33,119 bases of DNA from Bacillota bacterium (lineage in GTDB: Bacteria; Bacillota; Dethiobacteria; DTU022), in NCBI GenBank assembly GCA_012797175.1, contig JAAZPQ010000051.1, positions 1-33,119 on the forward strand, written 5' to 3'. The notes under the pieces were generated by a model. The model was not told where the DNA came from, did no database searches, and saw only the letters and a list, made by a program, of their open reading frames with translations. Of this stretch, positions 8,434 through 15,779 are shown one piece after another; positions within the stretch are counted from its first letter, which is position 1; the number at the start of each line of letters is the position of its first letter. Made by a program: the position numbers and the translations under genes.

Positions 8434-9670
8434 CGAGATAACGTTTCACCGCCAGAGTGGCATTGGTCCCACCGAAACCAAAAGAATTGTTTAAGGCGAC
8501 ATTAATTTGCCGTGCGCGCGCCTGGTTAGGCACATAATCAAGATCACAATCCGGATCAGGATACTCGTAATTAATGGTCGGGTGAACCGTCTGATGTTCC
8601 ATGCAGAGAAGCGTGGCGATAAGCTCCACTGCCCCGGCCGCCCCAAGAAGGTGGCCGATCATCGACTTGGTTGAGCTGACGACCAGCTCGCCGGCATGCT
8701 CGCCGAAGGTTTTTTTAATGGCCAGCGTTTCAATACGGTCATTATACTCGGTCGAGGTGCCGTGGGCATTGATATAATCAACGGCGCCGGGTTTAATGCC
8801 GGCGTCGTCCAGCGCCCGCTGCATGCTCAAGCAGGCCCCGGTTCCATCTGGATCCGGAGCGGTGACATGGTAGGCATCGCCCGACATCCCGTAACCGATC
8901 AACTCGGCGTAGATCTGTGCGCCTCGCTTTAAAGCATGATCAAGCGATTCTAAAATAACAATCCCCGAACCTTCACCCATGACAAAACCATCCCTTTCGC
9001 GATCAAAAGGCCGGGAGGCCCGCGCTGGTTCATCGTTGCGCTGGGAAAGCGCCCGGGCGGAGCAGAAGCCGGCAAAAGCGATATCGCTAACAGCCGCCTC
9101 GGTCCCTCCCGCCACGATGATCTCGGCATCGCCGCGTTGGATAACACGGAAAGCGTCGCCGATGGCATGGTTGGAGCTGGCACAGGCGGTGACGACGGTC
9201 AAATTCGGACCTCTTAACTGCAGCATGATCGAGATATAGCCGGCAGCCATATTTGCAATCAGCGCCGGAACCAGAAACGGGCTAACCCGCCGCGGTCCCT
9301 TCTCCAAGAGGATACGGTGCTGCTCCTCGATGGTTTTAATCCCGCCGATACCCGATCCGACGATTACTCCCGCCGCGTCGCGATCGATCTCATTTTTGTC
9401 CAGGCCGGCATCCTGCCAGGCCATCAAAGCTGCAGCGACGGCAAACTGGGTAAAGCGGTCCATCTTTCTGGCTTCCCTTTTTTCAATATAACGGGTCGGT
9501 TCAAAATCCGGTATCTCGCCGGCGATCCGGCAGGAATAAGCGCTGGCATCGAAACCGGTCACTGTGGTAATGCCGCTGCGCCCGGTAACCAGGTTTTGCC
9601 AGAATTCTTCTTTATTTGAACCGATCGGAGTAATCACCCCGATACCGGTAATTACTACTCTCCTATCCAC
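8426..9670 (-). CDS. fabF: 3-oxoacyl-[ACP] synthase II
   Basis: 414 aa; active-site VVTACASSNHAIGDA, NAHGTST, GHLLGAAGAVE, NNSFGFGGTNATL. Confidence 0.98.
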   Translation of the reverse strand: MDRRVVITGIGVITPIGSNKEEFWQNLVTGRSGITTVTGFDASAYSCRIAGEIPDFEPTRYIEKREARKMDRFTQFAVAAALMAWQDAGLDKNEIDRDAAGVIVGSGIGGIKTIEEQHRILLEKGPRRVSPFLVPALIANMAAGYISIMLQLRGPNLTVVTACASSNHAIGDAFRVIQRGDAEIIVAGGTEAAVSDIAFAGFCSARALSQRNDEPARASRPFDRERDGFVMGEGSGIVILESLDHALKRGAQIYAELIGYGMSGDAYHVTAPDPDGTGACLSMQRALDDAGIKPGAVDYINAHGTSTEYNDRIETLAIKKTFGEHAGELVVSSTKSMIGHLLGAAGAVELIATLLCMEHQTVHPTINYEYPDPDCDLDYVPNQARARQINVALNNSFGFGGTNATLAVKRYLDK

Positions 9671-9687
9671 ATTTTCACCTCATGAAG

Positions 9688-9924
9688 TTAAACCTTCGAT
9701 TCTATGAAACTGACAATATCACCAATCGTTTTAATTTCCTCGATCTCCTGGTCGGAAATTTCAAGATCGAATTCTTCCTCCAGTGCCATCACCAGCTCCA
9801 CGATATCCAGAGAGTCGGCATCGATCTCTTCGAAGGTGGTCTCAATCGTAAGGCTGTCCACGGCTACCTCGAGCTGCTCGGAAACTATGGCTTTAACTTT
9901 CTCTTCAACGTTCATCCGGGTCAC
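9688..9924 (-). CDS. acpP: Acyl carrier protein
   Basis: 78 aa with phosphopantetheine site DADSLDIVELVMALEEEF. Confidence 0.98.
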   Translation of the reverse strand: MTRMNVEEKVKAIVSEQLEVAVDSLTIETTFEEIDADSLDIVELVMALEEEFDLEISDQEIEEIKTIGDIVSFIESKV

Positions 9925-9944
9925 CTCCTTTCTAGACTTCCCGG

Positions 9945-10691
9945 TTACATCACTAAGCCACCATCAACGGCAATCACCTGCCCGGTGATATAGTGGCCGG
10001 CGGCGGCGAGAAAAAGAATGAGCTCGGCCACGTCTTCCGGTTTGCCGAAGCGGGCCAGGGGGATATTCTGCAAAGCCTGTTCTTTAAGCCCGTCGGAAAG
10101 TACCGCTGTCATCTCGGTCTCAATAAAACCTGGAGCAACGGCGTTAACAGTAATTCCCCGCGAACCGATCTCCTTGGCCAGCGAGCGGGTAAAAGCAATG
10201 ACGCCGCCCTTGGCAGCCGCATAATTAACCTGCCCGCTGTTTCCGTAAATACCGGCCACAGAAGCAACGTTAACAATCCGCCCACCGCTTTTCTGCTTCA
10301 GCATCGGCCGCATTACCGCCCGGGTAGTATTAAAGGTGCCGGTCAGGTTAACATCGATCACTTCGTGCCACTCTTCCGGTTTCATCCTAATAAGTAAATT
10401 ATCCCTATTTACCCCGGCATTATTAACGAGTATATCAATTCTGTTAAAATGTTCAAGAGAGGCCCGGACCAGTTTCTCGCTCTCCTCGTAAACAGAGACA
10501 TCGGCCTGGACCACCAGCCCCTGCCCTCCGGCGCCTTCGACTTCGGCCAGCAACTGCTCCGCCGCCTCACGGTTACGGGCGTAATTGATCACAACCGCCG
10601 CCCCGGCCCGCGAAAGGGCTAGGACCGTAGCCCGGCCGATGCCGCGAGAGCTTCCGGTGACCAGGGCTACCTTGTTATCCAGTTTCAACAT
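9945..10691 (-). CDS. fabG: 3-oxoacyl-[ACP] reductase
   Basis: SDR fold: VTGSSRGIGRATVLAL, NNAG, Y-x3-K in NYAAAKGG, PGFIETEMT. Confidence 0.97.
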   Translation of the reverse strand: MLKLDNKVALVTGSSRGIGRATVLALSRAGAAVVINYARNREAAEQLLAEVEGAGGQGLVVQADVSVYEESEKLVRASLEHFNRIDILVNNAGVNRDNLLIRMKPEEWHEVIDVNLTGTFNTTRAVMRPMLKQKSGGRIVNVASVAGIYGNSGQVNYAAAKGGVIAFTRSLAKEIGSRGITVNAVAPGFIETEMTAVLSDGLKEQALQNIPLARFGKPEDVAELILFLAAAGHYITGQVIAVDGGLVM

Positions 10692-10696
10692 CTTTT

Positions 10697-11635
10697 TTAA
10701 GCCACCCCCTTCAAATCTTCAAGAACCGCTTCCAGGGAGGCGCAGTCTTGCACCGCTGCCGTATAGACAGCAGGGTTAATCTTCTTCATCAGCCCGGTAA
10801 GCACTTTACCCGGTCCCAGCTCGATAAAAGTATCAAAACCGGCTTCAATAAGCATATTCATGGATTGCTCCCAGAGAATCGGGTTGCTCACCTGCCGGAC
10901 CAGTGCTTTTTTGATCTCTGCCGGATTAGTTTCAAAAGTAGCAGAGTAGTTCAGTACTACCGGAACGGAGGGGGAATTGAACCGGAGCCGGGCCAGCTCC
11001 TGTTCCAAACGAGGTTGAACCGAGTTCAACAGGGAGCAATGAAAAGGAGCGCTCACCTTCAGCGGGATGATCCTTTTTGCCCCCACCTCTTTGGCCAGTT
11101 CGGCAGCCCGCTCTACCGCCCGGGTCTCACCCGAGATAACGATCTGCCCGGGGCAGTTGTAATTGGACGGGCCGACTACTCCCTCCGCCCGGGCCAGATC
11201 ACAGGCCTGTTCCACCTTGAGACGATCCAGCCCGATGACCGCGGCCATGGCCCCCCGGCCCGGCGGTACCGCCTCCTGCATAAAGCGGCCCCGCTTCTGC
11301 ACCAGGGGAAGAGCATCGCTAAAAGAGAGCGCCTGCGCCGCTACCAGGGCACTGTATTCGCCAAGGCTCAGCCCGGCTACCGCCTCAGCCTGGTAACCCA
11401 TCCCGGAGATAACCCGGTGCAGGGCCGTAGAAACCGTCACCAGCGCGGGCTGGGTATATTCTGTTTTCTGCAGCTTCTCTTCGGGGCCATAGAAGATCGT
11501 CTCCAGAAGCTCGTCTCCCAGCACCCGGGCCGCTTCCTCAAAGAGAGCTCGCGCTTCCGGGTAACAATCGTAAATATCCCGACCCATGCCTGCTCTCTGG
11601 GCTCCCTGACCGGAAAAAAGATATGCCAGTTTCAA
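10697..11635 (-). CDS. fabD: Malonyl-CoA:ACP transacylase
   Basis: YLFSGQGAQRAGMG and active-site GLSLGEYSAL. Confidence 0.98.
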   Translation of the reverse strand: MKLAYLFSGQGAQRAGMGRDIYDCYPEARALFEEAARVLGDELLETIFYGPEEKLQKTEYTQPALVTVSTALHRVISGMGYQAEAVAGLSLGEYSALVAAQALSFSDALPLVQKRGRFMQEAVPPGRGAMAAVIGLDRLKVEQACDLARAEGVVGPSNYNCPGQIVISGETRAVERAAELAKEVGAKRIIPLKVSAPFHCSLLNSVQPRLEQELARLRFNSPSVPVVLNYSATFETNPAEIKKALVRQVSNPILWEQSMNMLIEAGFDTFIELGPGKVLTGLMKKINPAVYTAAVQDCASLEAVLEDLKGVA

Positions 11636-11661
11636 TCAATCACCTCATTATGCCCCCATGT

Positions 11662-12648
11662 TTACCATCTCATTAAGATACCGCCCCAGGTAAGCCCTGC
11701 GCCGAAAGCAACCGCGGCCAGGAGATCTCCTTCCTTGAGGCGGCCCGCAGCGACCTCTTCATACAAAGCAATGGGAATAGTCGCCGAAGACATGTTCCCA
11801 TAACGGTCTATATTCACCGGAACCTTCTCCCGGGGCAGCTTCAATCTCTTGCGGATCGATTCAATAATGCGCAAATTGGCCTGGTGTAAAAAAAGGTGAT
11901 CCAGATCGGTGGGCTGCAATTCTCCTTTCTTCAAAAGGTGGTCCAGGGTTTCTCCAACTACACGCACCGCAAACTTAAAGATCTCGGGCCCGTCCATCTT
12001 GACATAATGAAGCCTCTGCTGCACCGTCTCGGCGCTGGTAGGAAGAGCTACCCCCCCGGCCGGAATATAGAGCGACTCGAGGCCCCGGCCATCGGCGCCA
12101 AGTTCAAAGGAGATCAGCCCCCGGTCACCCGTAACCGGCTGCAGCACCGCTGCCCCGGCGCCGTCGCCAAAAAGAACACAGGTGCTGCGGTCTTCCCAAT
12201 CGATAATCCGGCTGAGGATCTCCACACCGATAACCAGGGCGTTTTGGTAGGTCCCGGCGCGGATAAAATGATCAGCTACGGTAAGAGCATAGATAAAACC
12301 GCTGCAGCCGGCGGCAATATCCATCGCGGCAGCCTGGAAAGCTCCCAGCCGCGCCTGCAGATTACAGGCCGTAGCAGGCAGAGGATAGTCGGGAGTAACC
12401 GTGGCCACCAGGATAAGCTCTACCTGCTCCGGTTCCAGTCCGGCGTTGCGCAGAGCTTCACGGGAGGCGCGCTCAGAAAGATCTACGTTGGAGAGTCCTT
12501 CTTCCAAAATACGCCTTTCCCGGATCCCGGTACGGGAAAAGATCCATTCATCGCTGGTCTCAACCATCTTTTCAAGGTCAAAGTTGGTCATTCGGCGCTC
12601 CGGTAAAGCCGCTCCGGATCCGGTAATAGCAACACTACATTTCTTCAC
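11662..12648 (-). CDS. fabH: 3-oxoacyl-[ACP] synthase III
   Basis: Active-site DIAAGCSGFIYAL; LHQANLRI; NIDRYGNMSSATIP. Confidence 0.98.
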   Translation of the reverse strand: MKKCSVAITGSGAALPERRMTNFDLEKMVETSDEWIFSRTGIRERRILEEGLSNVDLSERASREALRNAGLEPEQVELILVATVTPDYPLPATACNLQARLGAFQAAAMDIAAGCSGFIYALTVADHFIRAGTYQNALVIGVEILSRIIDWEDRSTCVLFGDGAGAAVLQPVTGDRGLISFELGADGRGLESLYIPAGGVALPTSAETVQQRLHYVKMDGPEIFKFAVRVVGETLDHLLKKGELQPTDLDHLFLHQANLRIIESIRKRLKLPREKVPVNIDRYGNMSSATIPIALYEEVAAGRLKEGDLLAAVAFGAGLTWGGILMRW

Positions 12649-13678
12649 CTGTTAATTCCTCTCCTTTTAACCGGCGGGGGACTTCGCAGAGAGCCTCTTG
12701 AAAAAGATCTTCCAGGCGCAGCTGGACAAAAGGGTAAACTTGTTGTAGAATAGCTCGCTCGATCGATTTGGCTTGCGAAGAACCGTGACATTTTATACAG
12801 AGACCTTTAACCCCGACCAGGGGAGCCCCACCATACTCGGTATCATCAATCTGGTCACGCAGCCTCTCTAAAGCCGGCCGCAGGAGAACGGCGCCGGCAC
12901 GACTGCGCAGAGTAAGGGTTAGCTCCTTCTTTAATTGGCCCATGATCCCCCGGGCTAGCCCCTCTGAAATTTTCAACAGGATATTCCCTACAAAACCGTC
13001 GCAGACCACGACGTCGGCGGCGTTGAAAAAAAGGTCCGTGCCTTCAATATTACCACAAAAACCAGGAACATATTCCTGAATGAGGGAGAAAGCTTTCTTT
13101 ACCTGGCTGTTCCCCTTATTCAGCTCCGTGCCCACATTGAGCAGGGCTACGCGCGGCGAGTGGCAGTTTAGCAATTTCTGCGCATAGATCCGGCCCATAA
13201 AGGCATACTGAACCAGCTGTTCGGGCCGGGCATCCATATTGGCGCCAACATCGAGAACAACAAACGGGGCGCCGGTAAAGCCCGGCATCACCGTAAGCAG
13301 GGCAGGCCGGTCCACCTTCGGTAAGCGGCCTAAGAAAAGCAGCGCTCCGGCCATTAACGCCCCGGTATTGCCGGCGCTTAGGACAGCATCGGCCCGCCCG
13401 CTCCGTACCAGCTGCAGAGCGGTAACCATGGATGATTTTCTCTTTCGCCGGATGGCCAGGCCTGGATTATCGCTGCCACCAATAACCTCGTCGGCATGAA
13501 TAAGGCTGAGCTGCCCGGGCGGGTAAGTGAGCCCGCTAAGAGCCTCTTCGACCTGATCCCGGCGGCCAACCAGTAAGAGCTTCAAATCTTTTCGTGCCTG
13601 CAGGGCGGCCACGGCACCGCGGACAATTTCTTGCGGTGCATGGTCGCCACCCATGGCATCAACAGCCAGTTTGACCAA
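12635..13678 (-). CDS. plsX: Phosphate acyltransferase PlsX
   Basis: VKLAVDAMGGDHAPQEIVRGA..., TTG start, 14-nt overlap with fabH. Confidence 0.98.
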   Translation of the reverse strand: MVKLAVDAMGGDHAPQEIVRGAVAALQARKDLKLLLVGRRDQVEEALSGLTYPPGQLSLIHADEVIGGSDNPGLAIRRKRKSSMVTALQLVRSGRADAVLSAGNTGALMAGALLFLGRLPKVDRPALLTVMPGFTGAPFVVLDVGANMDARPEQLVQYAFMGRIYAQKLLNCHSPRVALLNVGTELNKGNSQVKKAFSLIQEYVPGFCGNIEGTDLFFNAADVVVCDGFVGNILLKISEGLARGIMGQLKKELTLTLRSRAGAVLLRPALERLRDQIDDTEYGGAPLVGVKGLCIKCHGSSQAKSIERAILQQVYPFVQLRLEDLFQEALCEVPRRLKGEELTGEEM

Positions 13679-13719
13679 GGGTACACAGCCCCCCTTCTCA
13701 CGCGGCAGATGATAAAATA

Positions 13720-13748
13720 CGCCCCTTTTTTTACCATAAAAAGGGGCC
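13720..13748. repeat. Inverted repeat/hairpin in the rpmF-plsX spacer
   Basis: GCCCCTTTTT...AAAAAGGGGC arms, flanked by direct repeats AAAATACGCC at about 13714 and 13754. Confidence 0.7.
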
Positions 13749-13763
13749 TCCGCAAAATACGCC

Positions 13764-13940
13764 TTACTTTACTTTAATTACTTCGCGATTCTTATAATAT
13801 CCGCAGTTTAAACAGACCCGGTGGGCCGGTTTCAGCTCGTGACACTGCGGGCAGGGAACGAGATGCGGAGCTTTTAGCTTCCACTGGCTACGCCTGTGAT
13901 CCCGCCTGGCGCGAGAAGTTCTTCTCTTCGGAACAGCCAT
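13764..13940 (-). CDS. rpmF: 50S ribosomal protein L32
   Basis: Below the ORF-track cutoff; reverse-strand translation MAVPKRRTSRARRDHRRSQWKLKAPHLVPCPQCHELKPAHRVCLNCGYYKNREVIKVK* with CxxC...CxxC. Confidence 0.97.
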   Translation of the reverse strand: MAVPKRRTSRARRDHRRSQWKLKAPHLVPCPQCHELKPAHRVCLNCGYYKNREVIKVK

Positions 13941-13967
13941 CAGTTTGCCTCCTTAATCGAATCAGGT

Positions 13968-14498
13968 CTATTTGCCCGGGTGAAATTCTTTCAGCTTCAG
14001 CAAGCGCAAGTCGATCTGGGCTTCATCTTCGCAGGAACAGGCTCCCTCGTTCAGGTCGACACCGCAGCCTGCACAGAGCCCCCGGCAATCCGGCTTGCAG
14101 ATGGGGTTATAGGTTTGGCTAAGAATAAAAAGCTGACGGATATATTCACCAAGGTAAAGGTAATCACCGCTTACTATCAGCTGGTTCGCCGTCTCCAGGG
14201 CCAGCTCTCCGGGAGAGCTCTTTTTATCCGGAAGGGGCGACACCGTGAAGAGTTCATTAATATCTGAATTAAGCAGCTGCTGGAAAGGCCGTAGACAACG
14301 GGAGCAGTTTACCTCGATCTCGGCTTGAAATTCACCCGAGATTATAATTTCATTATCCCCGCCGCGAACAGCGAGGGCCAGGGTAAAGCTACTTTCGTCA
14401 TCTGCGCTCTCATCGAAGTAATCTTTTACCTTGCCCTGGAAACGGTAGTGAAGAGCTTCGCCCTGTTTTTGCTTTACTTCGGGCAGATAGATCCGCAT
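13968..14498 (-). CDS. DUF177 / YceD family protein
   Basis: 176 aa with C-RCL and C-x3-C-x2-C type Cys pattern (CRCLRPF, CKPDCRGLCAGCGVDLNEGACSC); adjacent to rpmF. Confidence 0.93.
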   Translation of the reverse strand: MRIYLPEVKQKQGEALHYRFQGKVKDYFDESADDESSFTLALAVRGGDNEIIISGEFQAEIEVNCSRCLRPFQQLLNSDINELFTVSPLPDKKSSPGELALETANQLIVSGDYLYLGEYIRQLFILSQTYNPICKPDCRGLCAGCGVDLNEGACSCEDEAQIDLRLLKLKEFHPGK

Positions 14499-14527
14499 TT
14501 TTTTCCATCCTTTGCAAAACTAAAACA

Positions 14528-14556
14528 ATTATACTGAGCTTTATTTTCTTTGTCAA
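14528..14556 (-). promoter_or_regulatory. Consensus sigma-A promoter for the DUF177-rpmF-plsX-fab cluster
   Basis: Minus strand TTGACA-N17-TATAAT, exact consensus, ending about 30 nt upstream of the DUF177 ATG. Confidence 0.88.
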
Positions 14557-14587
14557 CAAGATGAAAGGTCCGGGGCTGGCTTGAACC

Positions 14588-15001
14588 TTAAAAGGAGAGG
14601 CTATCAATATCGCCCTCTTCCCCCGGCGGCATTTTCGAAAAAACAATCATGATCCGGTTCGGCAGGCAGACAATACTTTCATAGGACTGGGCAATCCAGC
14701 CGGTGTGTGCGCAGATCCCCCGGGGACACAACTCCTCCGGCAAGGGCAGCATCCTCACCCGGCCGTCTTTGATCTCCAGGACCGCCCGGTGCCGCCCTTG
14801 AGCAAAGGAAAATGTATAGTTAAAACAATCTTCCGGAGCAAAGGAGAGCTCGGCAACTGTTTCATTATCCACGTAGATGGTCAAATACTTCTGCGATGAG
14901 AGGCTACCCTGCTGCAGATTTAACCAGATGCCGGCAACTCCGGCCAGGAGCAGGACAGCCATAATAATATAGTCGGCTGCGGTTAAACGAAGTTTTCCCA
15001 T
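14588..15001 (-). CDS. NusG domain II-containing protein
   Basis: N-terminal TM helix then YLTIYVDNETVAEL...CPRGICAHTGWIAQSYESIVCLPNRIMIVF, the NusG-II family pattern. Confidence 0.85.
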   Translation of the reverse strand: MGKLRLTAADYIIMAVLLLAGVAGIWLNLQQGSLSSQKYLTIYVDNETVAELSFAPEDCFNYTFSFAQGRHRAVLEIKDGRVRMLPLPEELCPRGICAHTGWIAQSYESIVCLPNRIMIVFSKMPPGEEGDIDSLSF

Positions 15002-15051
15002 CTTTCGCCCTCCAGTAAGAATTATAACATGAAAGATACCCCGGGATCAGC

Positions 15052-15083
15052 AAAACGGCCTGTTCTTAAGGACAGGCCGTTTT
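15052..15083. terminator. Bidirectional hairpin, likely terminator
   Basis: AAAACGGCCTGT-TCTTAAGG-ACAGGCCGTTTT, 12-bp perfect arms with A/T tracts on both sides. Confidence 0.85.
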
Positions 15084-15104
15084 GTAAATAACAGGAAGAC
15101 CTTT

Positions 15105-15341
15105 CTAGCTCAAGGTTTCCTGGTTCATCGGCACCTTGTACCAACCCTGGTCCTGCATGTAGCGAAAGATCTTCTCCTGCGAGGCGAGGCACTGATTCTG
15201 GTAATCAACAAAAGCCTGGCGAATGCTTGGATCCTGCGCCTCCAAAACCGCTTGCAAATAGCCGGCGGCGTTTAATTTAAAACCAGAGAGGATATCGCCG
15301 GCAATCTCTTTTTCGGTCAATTGCTGTGCCATCAAAACCAA
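15105..15341 (-). CDS. CotF-like spore coat family protein
   Basis: 78 aa: LTEKEIAGDILSGFKLNAAGYLQAVLEAQDPSIRQAFVDYQNQCLASQEKIFRYMQDQGWY. Confidence 0.75.
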   Translation of the reverse strand: MVLMAQQLTEKEIAGDILSGFKLNAAGYLQAVLEAQDPSIRQAFVDYQNQCLASQEKIFRYMQDQGWYKVPMNQETLS

Positions 15342-15347
15342 CCTCCC

Positions 15348-15575
15348 TTAGGAAGTAATATACGGGGTGCCGCCAGCTTCGCCCAATGTCGATGAAAGCC
15401 ATTGAGCTCGCTGCTGGCACTGGGTATTGAATTCATTAATCAGGTTTCGCAGACGCGGATCCTGAACCTGGGCAGAATAAGACTGCAACTTTTTACTGCA
15501 AAGAGATTCCGCCTGGTACTGATGAAACAGGGACATGAACTCGGCCTTGCCCACATTGCGCATGGTTGCCCGCAT
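15348..15575 (-). CDS. CotF-like spore coat family protein (second of tandem pair)
   Basis: 75 aa helical: LFHQYQAESLCSKKLQSYSAQVQDPRLRNLINEFNTQCQQRAQWLSSTL; adjacent paralog-like gene. Confidence 0.65.
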   Translation of the reverse strand: MRATMRNVGKAEFMSLFHQYQAESLCSKKLQSYSAQVQDPRLRNLINEFNTQCQQRAQWLSSTLGEAGGTPYITS

Positions 15576-15703
15576 CGATGAACCTCCCTTGGCTGTAATT
15601 TTTTAAGCATTTTATTTTTACCGGAAGCCTGAAAATCTATTCAGCAAGAGGCAGGAGGCAAGAAGAAAGAGGCAAAAGGCAGATTCAGCTTTTAGATTCG
15701 CAG

Positions 15704-15752
15704 GGCGAGGCCCGCCTCGCCCCAGGGGGGTGTCCTGTTGAGGACAGCCCCC
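15704..15752. repeat. Two consecutive strong hairpins downstream of the acyl-CoA synthetase gene
   Basis: GGCGAGG-CCCG-CCTCGCC (15704-15721) and GGGGGgTGTCCT-GTTG-AGGACAgCCCCC (15725-15752). Confidence 0.8.
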
Positions 15753-15779
15753 AGCGAAGCAAAATAAAAAGAAGTAGAC

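Noticed and set aside
10748-11803. 351-aa plus-strand ORF opposite fabD/fabH
   Set aside because: Antisense to clearly conserved fabD and fabH; low-complexity R/P/H-rich translation typical of shadow ORFs in GC-rich genes.
11896-12606. 236-aa plus-strand ORF opposite fabH
   Set aside because: Shadow of a strongly conserved gene; no recognisable domain.
15576-15640. Possible sigma-G/sigma-E promoter upstream of the CotF-like pair
   Set aside because: TGAATA is present but no convincing -10 at proper spacing.
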